This document shows positions 1 through 5,353 of a DNA stretch of 5,845 nt, one piece after another. Position 1 is the stretch's first letter, and each line of letters opens with the position of its first letter. Below the pieces are notes generated by a model, which saw nothing but the letters and a program-made list of their open reading frames with translations, made no database searches and was not told the DNA's origin. Where the stretch lies: assembly GCA_024636395.1 (NCBI GenBank), contig JAGXHD010000028.1, positions 1 through 5,845 of the forward strand. Direction: 5' to 3'. The translations under genes were made by a program, and so were the position numbers. Origin of the DNA: Sulfitobacter sp. GTDB lineage: Bacteria; Pseudomonadota; Alphaproteobacteria; Rhodobacterales; Rhodobacteraceae.

Positions 1-1
1 G

Positions 2-166
2 CTGGACTGGCTGAAGCTGCTGGTGGCCGAAGACATTTCCCTAGAAGCCCTGCAAAGCCAGGACGACAAGGTGGCCGTGCCACCGCTGGTGGGCGCGCTG
101 CTGAAGAATGAGCAGGACGTTCACCTTTTCGAGCGCCTCGCCTTCATGGCGCGCGGCGGTCGGTAA
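2..166 (+). CDS. MoxR-family AAA+ ATPase, C-terminal fragment
   Basis: An open frame enters from the left edge and ends at TAA 164-166, giving the last 54 residues of a larger protein. The visible part begins LDWLKLLVAEDISLEAL and includes GALLKNEQDVHLFERLAF. This matches my memory of the C-terminal helical lid of MoxR-type AAA+ ATPases, where a conserved 'LDW..LL' helix is followed by a 'GALLK..ED' helix. The Walker A and B motifs would lie upstream and cannot be seen. MoxR ATPases act with VWA-domain partners to remodel or mature client protein complexes, and a CoxE-like VWA gene lies downstream at 2256-3443 on the same strand, which supports the call. The identification rests on a short tail plus context, so another helical C-terminus is not excluded. 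Confidence 0.6.
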   Translation: MDWLKLLVAEDISLEALQSQDDKVAVPPLVGALLKNEQDVHLFERLAFMARGGR

Positions 167-446
167 GGTTCTGCGCACCTCCTCTTTGATCGTTGCGGGC
201 TTCGTGCTCGCGACGGTCGTAGTATTCGGCAGCTACATCGCGCTGATCGCTTCCGCCGATCTGCTCGGCGCCGCACTTACGTACATCTTTCTCATCGCAC
301 ACACTGCGCTCTTCGTGCTTTGGACACGCTACATCGCTCTGCGGCGTAGCCTCAGTTGGAAGGAGATCGCAGGCTACGGCCTGACGGATGCGGTGCTGGT
401 TTTCGCCGGTATGCTCTATCTTGCTATCCAGACATACGGTGCTTAG
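108..446 (+). CDS. small three-helix membrane protein, unknown function
   Basis: This encodes 112 residues of no family I recognise. The first 24 residues are polar and slightly basic. Three hydrophobic segments follow at about 25-48, 52-73 and 90-109, with a basic loop (residues about 74-86, including YIALRRSLSWKE) between the second and third, so an inner-membrane location is likely. The ATG at 108 makes the gene overlap the end of the MoxR-like frame by 59 nt in another frame, and there is no strong Shine-Dalgarno before it. A TTG at 186 would avoid the overlap but would remove the basic N-terminus and clip the start of helix 1. An intrinsic terminator starts 10 nt after the stop, which supports this being the last gene of the MoxR transcript. 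The hydrophobic pattern makes it a probable real gene. Confidence 0.65.
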   Translation: MSRTFTFSSASPSWRAAVGKVLRTSSLIVAGFVLATVVVFGSYIALIASADLLGAALTYIFLIAHTALFVLWTRYIALRRSLSWKEIAGYGLTDAVLVFAGMLYLAIQTYGA

Positions 447-455
447 GGGCCTCCA

Positions 456-482
456 CCGCATTGTTTCAATTGTGGTTTTTTT
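456..482 (+). terminator. intrinsic terminator after the MoxR/membrane-protein pair
   Basis: The left arm CCGCATTG (456-463) pairs with the right arm CAATTGTGG (467-475) around a TTT loop. The stem has one bulged base and one G-T pair, and seven T residues follow (476-482). It lies 10 nt downstream of the stop at 446. This is a classic Rho-independent layout, although the stem is only moderately strong. It separates the MoxR end of the cluster from the DUF2927-VWA run. Confidence 0.65.
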
Positions 483-499
483 ACCTCTACAACCTAAGG

Positions 500-573
500 T
501 TTGCCTCATTCCATAAAAATTGCCCTGATTTTGCCTTAATTGCTCCCTACCGAAGACAGGTTGAGAGGCAAAA
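500..573. repeat. short direct and inverted TTTGCCT repeats in an AT-rich spacer
   Basis: TTTGCCT occurs at 500-506 and again at 530-536, with similar flanks (TTTGCCTCATT and TTTGCCTTAATT). The reverse complement occurs at 566-573: AGGCAAAA there is the perfect inverse of TTTTGCCT at 529-536, with a 29-nt spacer. The spacer of about 220 bp between the terminator at 482 and the gene at 703 is noticeably more AT-rich than the surrounding coding DNA, as expected for a regulatory region. The copies could be operator half-sites or chance in a low-complexity stretch. I can assign no regulator. Confidence 0.3.
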
Positions 574-613
574 ACATCTCCAATTGAAGCTCAAAAGGGC
601 AGGCAGGCAGAGT

Positions 614-706
614 ATGAGTATCCAGATCGCACCACCGGTGCGCGCAGAGGTTGCGCGCTTTTCGACACTTTCCATAAAATTTTCTCCGATGGGCAGCCCG
701 ACATGA
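614..706 (+). CDS. possible 30-residue upstream ORF overlapping the DUF2927 start
   Basis: An ATG at 614 opens a 30-codon frame (MSIQIAPPVRAEVARF and onward) whose TGA stop (704-706) overlaps the ATG at 703 in an ATGA arrangement, the usual geometry of translational coupling. The peptide has no recognisable motif or membrane segment, and there is no clear Shine-Dalgarno upstream. It spans the GC-rich hairpin at 640-658. It could be a leader peptide that feeds ribosomes to the lipoprotein gene, or a chance ORF. If the promoter candidate at 651-680 is the real one, this ORF would not be transcribed with the gene. Confidence 0.2.
   Translation: MSIQIAPPVRAEVARFSTLSIKFSPMGSPT
640..662 (+). terminator. 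GC-rich hairpin followed by four T, terminator or attenuator-like
   Basis: GCGCGCA (640-646) and TGCGCGC (652-658) are perfect inverse arms of 7 bp around the loop GAGGT, followed by TTTT (659-662). The stem is strong but the T run is short. It lies about 45 nt before the DUF2927 start, so it may stop read-through from upstream or act as an attenuator in the leader. It could also simply be a palindromic GC stretch inside the short ORF at 614-706. Confidence 0.35.
651..680 (+). promoter_or_regulatory. candidate sigma-70 promoter for the DUF2927 gene
   Basis: TAAAAT at 675-680 matches the -10 consensus at five of six positions. It lies 18 nt after TTGCGC (651-656), which shares only the TTG of a -35 box. 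Transcription would start near 687, leaving a leader of roughly 16 nt before the ATG at 703. The -35 match is weak and also forms part of the hairpin arm at 652-658. Confidence 0.3.
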
Positions 707-2064
707 GGTCGCGGATCGCCCTCGTGCTTGCAATGGCTTTGAATGCCTGTACCCCCACATCGGGGGGAGATGTATCACGCCTGATGACGGTCTCCGACAG
801 CGGCGCACTCCCTTCGGTCAAGGTTTTTTCATCCGGATCGCATTTTGCGCCCCTACGCGCTAACAATGATCTGGCGCTCGATTTCATTGATCTGTCGTTC
901 AAGCTCGAAAGCGGGCGCGAGTTGCCCGTGTTCACCCGGTTCGAGGGTCCCATCACGGTTACCGTCACAGGAAATCAGCCCTCGTCGCTGCAATACGATC
1001 TGACGCGGTTGATCGGCCGTCTGCGCAGTGAGGCGCAGATCAACATCACCCAAGTCAGCGGGCGCGCCGCAAACATCACAATCAATGCGGTGCCACGCTC
1101 GGAGATCCGCAAGGTACTGCCCCAGGCTGCCTGCTTCGTCGCGCCCAACGCTAGCAACATGGAAGAGTACCGCCGCACGCGTAGAACCAAGAGCGCCAAC
1201 TGGTCCCAGCTCCGTTCGCGCGAGAAGCTGGCGATTTTCCTGCCCAACGACGTCAGCCCGCAGGAAGTCCGCGACTGCCTGCACGAAGAACTGGCGCAGG
1301 CGCTGGGTCCGCTGAACGATCTCTACCGTCTGCCCGATTCCGTTTTTAACGACGACAATGTGCACACGGTCCTGACCGGCTTCGACATGATGATCCTTCG
1401 GGCCTATTACTCGCCCATGCTGCACAACGGCATGACGCGCGGTCAGGTGGCAGCCACCCTGCCCCATATCCTTCGCCAGATTAACCCACGAGGTGAAAGC
1501 ATCCCCGCAAAGTTCTCGACCCGCACGCCAATCCAATGGAAGCAGGCGATCGAAAGCGCACTTGGCCCCGCCACATCCGAGCCGCAGCGGCGCAAGGGCG
1601 CCACCGAGGCCCTGCGCATCGCAACAGCCATGGGCTGGCAGGATCAGCGCCGCGCCTTCGCGCATTATGCAATGGGCCGGGTCCTGCAACGCAGCGATCC
1701 GCAGATCGCCCAGCAGCACTATGCATTGGCTCAAACCTACTATGCGACCACCCCCGGTACCGATCTGCATCTGGCCTATGTCGCCACCCAGCTGTCGGCC
1801 TACGCCATCAGCAAGGGCGAAGGCGCCCACGCCCTGCAGCTGATCGCCCCGCACATCGAGACGGCCCGGCAGAGCGAGAACGCCGCCTTGCTTTCCACGC
1901 TCCTGCTGCTACGTGCCGAGGCGCTGGATCTGGAAAATCGCGCCTCCGAGGCCAAGGCAGTACGGCTGGACAGTCTGGGATGGGCGCGGTACGGATTTGG
2001 CTCTGATTGGGCCGTGCGGGCCAAGCTGCGCGAAATTGCATCCCTGAACCCGCTCAAAGGATAG
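703..2064 (+). CDS. DUF2927 lipoprotein with TPR-like C-terminal region
   Basis: This is a 453-residue secreted protein. It starts with a short basic, hydrophobic signal peptide ending in the lipobox LNAC, so Cys16 is the predicted lipidation site and the protein should be membrane-anchored outside the cytoplasm. Residues about 55-240 resemble DUF2927, whose most recognisable block is HEELAQALGPLND (194-206) followed by LPDSVFNDD. Within it EELAQALGPLN reads like a metzincin HExxHxxGxxN motif with both histidines replaced, so catalytic zinc binding is unlikely. Residues about 295-450 form Ala/Leu-rich helical repeats with TPR-like spacing and end in an alpha-helical tail. The family has no established function. 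The ATG at 703 is chosen because it opens directly into the signal peptide, though its Shine-Dalgarno is weak. A small membrane protein and a VWA gene follow closely, probably in one transcript. Two long antisense frames here are shadows. Confidence 0.85.
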   Translation: MRSRIALVLAMALNACTPTSGGDVSRLMTVSDSGALPSVKVFSSGSHFAPLRANNDLALDFIDLSFKLESGRELPVFTRFEGPITVTVTGNQPSSLQYDLTRLIGRLRSEAQINITQVSGRAANITINAVPRSEIRKVLPQAACFVAPNASNMEEYRRTRRTKSANWSQLRSREKLAIFLPNDVSPQEVRDCLHEELAQALGPLNDLYRLPDSVFNDDNVHTVLTGFDMMILRAYYSPMLHNGMTRGQVAATLPHILRQINPRGESIPAKFSTRTPIQWKQAIESALGPATSEPQRRKGATEALRIATAMGWQDQRRAFAHYAMGRVLQRSDPQIAQQHYALAQTYYATTPGTDLHLAYVATQLSAYAISKGEGAHALQLIAPHIETARQSENAALLSTLLLLRAEALDLENRASEAKAVRLDSLGWARYGFGSDWAVRAKLREIASLNPLKG

Positions 2065-2088
2065 CCCGCGAACACGAAGGGTGATGGA

Positions 2089-2256
2089 ATGATAGTAATC
2101 GGGCTTGCGATACTGGGGGCGATAATCGGCGGGTTGACCGCCAGAAAACGCCGCGGAAACCGCAAGGATATCGCCCAATACGCCGTTGGCTACGCGATGG
2201 CCTTTCTGATCGTCGGCATGTTCCTGACCGTCATCATCGACCGGCTGGCAAGCTGA
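2089..2256 (+). CDS. 55-residue two-helix membrane protein, unknown function
   Basis: ATG 2089 to TGA 2254-2256 encodes 55 residues. A first hydrophobic segment (about residues 2-17, beginning IVIGLAILGAIIGG) is followed by a strongly basic turn (ARKRRGNRKD, 18-27) and a second hydrophobic segment (about 31-50), ending DRLAS. By the positive-inside rule the basic loop should face the cytoplasm with both ends outside. GAAGG at 2076-2080 is a well-placed ribosome binding site 8 nt before the ATG. The stop overlaps the ATG of the VWA gene (TGATG), implying translational coupling, and only 24 nt separate it from the DUF2927 stop. The coding signature, ribosome site and overlap make it a real gene despite its size. 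I recognise no family. Confidence 0.75.
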   Translation: MIVIGLAILGAIIGGLTARKRRGNRKDIAQYAVGYAMAFLIVGMFLTVIIDRLAS

Positions 2257-3443
2257 TGTTCCTGCCCTTCTTTGAGCAGCTGCGCGCCCATAAGGTTCCC
2301 GTTTCAATGCGGGAATTCTTGGCGTTTCTAGATGGCATGTCCGCAGGCCTTGCGACCTACGATGTCGAGGCCTTCTACTATTTGGCACGCGTCAGCATGG
2401 TTAAGGACGAGCGCAACATCGACAAGTTCGATCAGGCCTTCGCTGCGTCTTTCTCGGGGCTGGAAAGCATCACCGCTGAGCAAGTGCTCGACGCAGTCGA
2501 CATTCCCGAGGAATGGCTGCGCAAGATGTCCGAAAAGCACCTCACAGACGCTGAAAAAGCCGAGATCGAGGCCATGGGCGGCTTCGAGAAGCTGATGGAG
2601 ACGCTCAAGGAACGTCTCAAGGAGCAGCAAAAGCGCCATGAGGGCGGCAGCAAATGGGTCGGCACGGGCGGCACTTCCCCCTTCGGCGCCTATGGCTACA
2701 ATCCCGAGGGCGTGCGCATCGGCCAGAAGGAAGGTCGCCACGGCAAGGCTGTGAAGGTCTGGGATAAACGCGAATTCCGCAATCTCGACGATAGCGTGGA
2801 GCTTGGCACCCGCAACATCAAGGTGGCGCTCAAGCGGCTGCGCCGTTGGGCACGCGATGGCGCACAGGAGGAGCTGGACCTGAACGGCACCATCCGCTCC
2901 ACCGCCGAGCATGGCTACCTCGACGTGAAAACCCGACCCGAGCGGCGCAATGCGGTGAAGGTTTTGCTTTTTCTCGACGTGGGCGGCTCCATGGATCCGC
3001 ACATCAAAGTGGTCGAGGAGCTTTTCTCCGCCGCGCGGTCGGAATTCAAGCACATGGAGTATTTCTACTTCCACAACTGTCTCTACGAGGGCGTGTGGCG
3101 TGACAACCGGCGCCGCTGGGATGCGCAAACCCCCACCCACGAAATCCTGCGCACCTACGGCCCCGATTACCGCTGCATTTTCGTGGGCGACGCCAGCATG
3201 TCCCCCTATGAGATCGCCTATCCGGGCGGTGCGAACGAGCACTGGAACCCCGAGGCCGGCTCCGTCTGGCTCAACCGCGCGCGCGAGCAGTGGAAATCAA
3301 ACCTCTGGATAAATCCCATCCCAGAGAAATACTGGTCCTACACCCAGTCGATCACGATGGTGCAGGAGATCTTCGGGCAGGACGCGATGGTCCCAATGAC
3401 CCTCGAAGGGTTGTCTCGCGGCATGAAAACCCTCACCAGATAG
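2256..3443 (+). CDS. CoxE-like VWA domain protein (MoxR partner)
   Basis: This is a 395-residue cytoplasmic protein, no signal peptide visible, resembling the CoxE/COG3825 group of VWA proteins. The N-terminal helical part (1-130) carries the typical opening FFEQLRAHKVPVSMREFLAF. A Gly-rich linker (GTGGTSPFGAYGYNPEG, about 136-152) follows, and the VWA fold starts near residue 233. The metal-site motif is DVGGSMD (241-247), a DxGxS variant of the usual MIDAS DxSxS. GDASMSPYE (311-319) is the second metal-site loop, and TPT at 292-294 may supply the threonine. Such proteins pair with MoxR AAA+ ATPases, as in CoxD/CoxE and NorQ/NorD, in maturation or remodelling of client complexes. The likely ATPase lies at the left edge of the window (2-166). 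The start overlaps the stop of the upstream 55-residue gene. No terminator is evident before the next gene. The client is unknown. Confidence 0.88.
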   Translation: MFLPFFEQLRAHKVPVSMREFLAFLDGMSAGLATYDVEAFYYLARVSMVKDERNIDKFDQAFAASFSGLESITAEQVLDAVDIPEEWLRKMSEKHLTDAEKAEIEAMGGFEKLMETLKERLKEQQKRHEGGSKWVGTGGTSPFGAYGYNPEGVRIGQKEGRHGKAVKVWDKREFRNLDDSVELGTRNIKVALKRLRRWARDGAQEELDLNGTIRSTAEHGYLDVKTRPERRNAVKVLLFLDVGGSMDPHIKVVEELFSAARSEFKHMEYFYFHNCLYEGVWRDNRRRWDAQTPTHEILRTYGPDYRCIFVGDASMSPYEIAYPGGANEHWNPEAGSVWLNRAREQWKSNLWINPIPEKYWSYTQSITMVQEIFGQDAMVPMTLEGLSRGMKTLTR

Positions 3444-3510
3444 TGTTGTGACGCCAAGTCTATGGAACGACCCGCGATCTTACGCGTTTGTCCGTGAATT
3501 TAGATTTGAT

Positions 3511-3517
3511 GGAAGGA
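3511..3517 (+). promoter_or_regulatory. ribosome binding site that fixes the OsmC start
   Basis: GGAAGGA lies 6 nt before ATG 3524. This strong site decides the start: an in-frame TTG at 3488 would add 12 residues with no comparable signal, and the shorter form begins exactly where OsmC homologues usually begin. Confidence 0.75.
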
Positions 3518-3523
3518 AACATC

Positions 3524-3952
3524 ATGGCGATCAAGAAATCCGGCTCCGCACATTGGGAAGGCAACCTGAAAAAGGGCAAAGGCTCAGTTTCTACCGAGAC
3601 ACAGGTATTGAAAGACCAGCCCTATGGCTTCAACACCCGTTTTGAGGATGGCAAAGGTACCAACCCCGAAGAACTCATCGGTGCCGCGCACGCATCCTGC
3701 TACTCGATGGCACTTTCGATGATCCTCGAAGGTCACGATCTTGTAGCAGATAGCATCGACACCAAGGCGACAGTCCATCTCGAAGAAAAAGACGGCGGCT
3801 TTGCGGTCACGAAAGTACATCTAGACGTAACCGCCAGCATTCCCGGCGCCACACCGGCGCAGTTCGAGGAGGCGACGACGGCCGCAAAGGAAAACTGCCC
3901 GATCTCCAAGCTGCTGACAGCAGAGATCACAATGGACGCGAAATTGGTCTAG
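3524..3952 (+). CDS. osmC: OsmC family peroxiredoxin (organic hydroperoxide reductase)
   Basis: The 142-residue product has the usual size and layout of OsmC, a cytoplasmic thiol peroxidase that reduces organic hydroperoxides and peroxide. The start MAIKKSGSAHWEGNLKKGKG is typical. Arg39 and the acidic pair at 49-50 (NPEEL) sit in the active-site region. The two catalytic cysteines are Cys59 in AHASCYSMA and Cys125 in KENCPISK, at the same numbering as I recall for E. coli OsmC. The Cys59-side helix and the C-terminal strand are intact, so the enzyme should be active. It is separated by 80 nt from the VWA gene, and a strong terminator follows 34 nt after the stop. It therefore may form its own unit, although I see no convincing promoter in the 80 nt. 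The more distant Ohr group differs in sequence around the first cysteine. Confidence 0.93.
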   Translation: MAIKKSGSAHWEGNLKKGKGSVSTETQVLKDQPYGFNTRFEDGKGTNPEELIGAAHASCYSMALSMILEGHDLVADSIDTKATVHLEEKDGGFAVTKVHLDVTASIPGATPAQFEEATTAAKENCPISKLLTAEITMDAKLV

Positions 3953-3986
3953 CTTCCCAAGGCGCCAATGTCCGCAGTACCAGCAG

Positions 3987-4016
3987 AAAAAGCGCGGCAG
4001 CAGCCCGCGCTTTTTT
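3987..4016 (+). terminator. strong intrinsic terminator of the OsmC gene
   Basis: AAAAAGCGCGG (3987-3997) and CCGCGCTTTTT (4005-4015) are perfect inverse arms of 11 bp around a 7-nt loop CAGCAGC, ending in six T residues (4011-4016). It begins 34 nt after the OsmC stop. The A run on the left arm means it could work on both strands. It also rules out extending the next gene upstream to an ATG at 3968, which would translate through it. Confidence 0.9.
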
Positions 4017-4053
4017 CGTGCCAGGCGTCCAGCGCCCGCGACCATCAAGCCCC

Positions 4054-4083
4054 TTGCCTCAGTCACCGCTGCCTCCATATTAC
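4054..4083 (+). promoter_or_regulatory. candidate promoter of the M48 protease gene
   Basis: TTGCCT (4054-4059) and TATTAC (4078-4083) have an 18-nt spacer and partial matches to the sigma-70 boxes. A new promoter is expected here because a strong terminator lies just upstream. The -10 box ends only 4 nt before ATG 4088, so transcription would begin at or very near the start codon. The matches are moderate. Confidence 0.4.
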
Positions 4084-4087
4084 ACTT

Positions 4088-4771
4088 ATGATAAAAATTC
4101 TCCCCATTCTGCTTGCAGTACTCTACGGCCTTGTCATGTACCGCTTTTCGGTATGGCGTACGGGGCGTGAGCTTGACGAGCAATCGACCGTCTTGGCCGA
4201 TCCAAAACTCGTAGCGATGAGCAAGCAAATGGCAAAAGCGCTGGAAATCCCCCGCATCAACGTGCACATCTATGAGATCGAGCCGGTCAACGGTCTGGCC
4301 GCTCCAGATGGACGCATCTTCATCACCCGCGGATTCTACAACAAATTTCGCGCGGGCGAGGTGACGGCGGAGGAGCTGGCGTCCGTTATTGCTCATGAAC
4401 TGGGCCATGTCGCCTTGGGCCACTCGCGCCGCCGCATGATCGACTTTTCCGGCCAGAACGCGATGCGCGCGGCCCTCGGCATGGTGCTGAGCCGCTTCAT
4501 CCCCGGCATAGGCATCTGGATCGCGAGTATGCTGACCTCGCTGCTGGCGGCGAAACTCTCGCGCAGCGACGAGTTTGAGGCGGATGCCTATGCCGCCGCC
4601 CTGCTGACCAAAGCTGGCATCGGGATCGACCCGCAGATATCACTGTTCCGCAAACTTGACGCCCTCACAAAGGCGGGAGGGGGCCGTGCGCCTGCGTGGC
4701 TGATGACCCACCCCAAGACCGACGAGCGTATCGCGGCTTTAACCAAGATGCAGTTAAAATGGGACACTTAA
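4088..4771 (+). CDS. M48 family zinc metalloprotease, membrane-anchored
   Basis: This 227-residue protein begins with a hydrophobic anchor (MIKILPILLAVLYGLVMY, residues 1-18). The protease core follows. The zinc motif is HELGH (His103, Glu104, His107) in SVIAHELGHVALGH, and the third ligand is Glu162 in SRSDEFEADAY. A hydrophobic stretch at about 128-155 lies between them, and the family motif THPKTDERIAAL is at 207-218. All catalytic elements are present. The M48 family includes HtpX, BepA and LoiP, which degrade damaged envelope proteins; this short single-anchor form is closest in layout to the periplasm-facing members, so quality control of envelope proteins is the likely role. ATG 4088 is chosen because the earlier in-frame ATG at 3968 lies ahead of the OsmC terminator and adds 40 residues without protease character. 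No Shine-Dalgarno precedes it. The gene converges with the PIN gene. Confidence 0.9.
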   Translation: MIKILPILLAVLYGLVMYRFSVWRTGRELDEQSTVLADPKLVAMSKQMAKALEIPRINVHIYEIEPVNGLAAPDGRIFITRGFYNKFRAGEVTAEELASVIAHELGHVALGHSRRRMIDFSGQNAMRAALGMVLSRFIPGIGIWIASMLTSLLAAKLSRSDEFEADAYAAALLTKAGIGIDPQISLFRKLDALTKAGGGRAPAWLMTHPKTDERIAALTKMQLKWDT

Positions 4772-4775
4772 TTCA

Positions 4776-4808
4776 AAGTCTTATTGCGCGAAGCTAATGC
4801 AAAGACTT
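4776..4808. terminator. bulged hairpin between the convergent M48 and PIN genes
   Basis: AAGTCTT (4776-4782) plus TGC (4785-4787) pairs with GCA plus AAGACTT (4799-4808), giving a 10-bp stem with a two-base AT bulge and an 11-nt loop. It fills the 35-nt gap between the two convergent stops and overlaps the PIN stop codon. No T run follows on either strand, so it is a poor textbook terminator. It could still stall polymerase from both sides or protect transcript 3' ends. Confidence 0.35.
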
Positions 4809-5349
4809 AAGATGTGAGCGCTTTGCCCAGACGTGGCATTCGCGCTTTTTTCATCAAAGATCGCATGTTCCAATCCTCGCCCGACAGCCTGCGCGCCTCG
4901 GCCACCACAGCTTGCGCCACATCTATGACCACTTCAGGTGCAGCATGGAAATGGCCGAGCAAAAACGCATCGGGATCATTCCGGCTCAGCCCTTCCTCGG
5001 CCAGGATACCGCGTGGAAAATCCTTTGCGTTCATCGTGATGATCCCGTCCGCGTTGCCGCTGATCGCGGCCGCCAATACATGGATGTCATTGCCATCGGG
5101 CAGCCAAAGCCGCGCTTCCAGCCCGGCATGAGGGGGAATGCTCGCGGCAGGCCACGCCGCCTGCACCATCGCCACCTCGCCGCGCGCCTGCGCTTCGCCC
5201 TGCGGTCCCAGCTTGCGCGCTGCCAGCGCCCATTCCTCCAGAATACGCGCCGACCACAGCGGTGTGTAGGCGCCGGTGGCAGCGACGCCAAGCAACATCT
5301 CCCGCATCACGGTGGGATAGATCACACAGGCGTCGAGCAGCATATTCAT
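4807..5349 (-). CDS. PIN domain protein, RSP_2648-like
   Basis: This is a 180-residue protein. The N-terminal PIN core starts MNMLLDACVIYPTVMREMLLG, with Asp6 the first acidic residue of the metal site. Glu38/Glu39 in SARILEEWAL, Asp88 in DGNDIHVLAAAI and Asp110 in ITMNAKDFP complete the usual acidic quartet, so it should be a metal-dependent ribonuclease if active. Residues about 125-180 form a helical C-terminal extension. The sequence resembles a PIN family common in Rhodobacteraceae (RSP_2648 family, recalled). The ATG at 5349 is chosen because it follows the upstream methyltransferase stop by 4 nt; a second ATG two codons later (5343) is possible, and upstream extension would run into the methyltransferase. 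No Shine-Dalgarno is visible, so translation may be coupled. There is no small antitoxin-like gene next to it within the window, which argues against a classic VapBC pair. RNA target unknown. Confidence 0.85.
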   Translation of the reverse strand: MNMLLDACVIYPTVMREMLLGVAATGAYTPLWSARILEEWALAARKLGPQGEAQARGEVAMVQAAWPAASIPPHAGLEARLWLPDGNDIHVLAAAISGNADGIITMNAKDFPRGILAEEGLSRNDPDAFLLGHFHAAPEVVIDVAQAVVAEARRLSGEDWNMRSLMKKARMPRLGKALTS

Positions 5350-5353
5350 CGGG

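Noticed and set aside
356..706. + strand frame of 116 codons bridging the membrane protein end and the spacer
   Set aside because: It runs through the intrinsic terminator at 456-482 and overlaps the three-helix gene in another frame. Only its last 30 codons (from ATG 614) merit mention as a possible leader.
853..1854. Long - strand open frame (333 codons) opposite the DUF2927 gene
   Set aside because: The + strand frame has a lipoprotein signal, a family motif and an ordered operon position. The antisense product is low-complexity, rich in Gly, Ala, Arg and Gln with no domain, as expected for a shadow of GC-rich codon use.
2328..3242. Long - strand open frame (304 codons) opposite the VWA gene
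   Set aside because: It mirrors the well-supported VWA gene. Its product is Ala/Leu/His/Val-rich without motifs and it has no operon context.
3444..3523. Promoter for the OsmC gene in the 80-nt gap
   Set aside because: I tested TTGTGA (3446-3451) and TAGATT (3501-3506) as boxes, but neither has a partner at acceptable spacing, so no site is annotated.
3968..4087. N-terminal extension of the M48 protease to ATG 3968
   Set aside because: The extra 40 residues would be translated across the strong OsmC terminator and have no signal-peptide or protease character. The hydrophobic anchor begins right at ATG 4088.
4807..5349. VapC toxin of a toxin-antitoxin module
   Set aside because: No small antitoxin gene is visible next to it. 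The neighbour is an rRNA methyltransferase, and the protein is longer than the typical VapC of about 130 residues.
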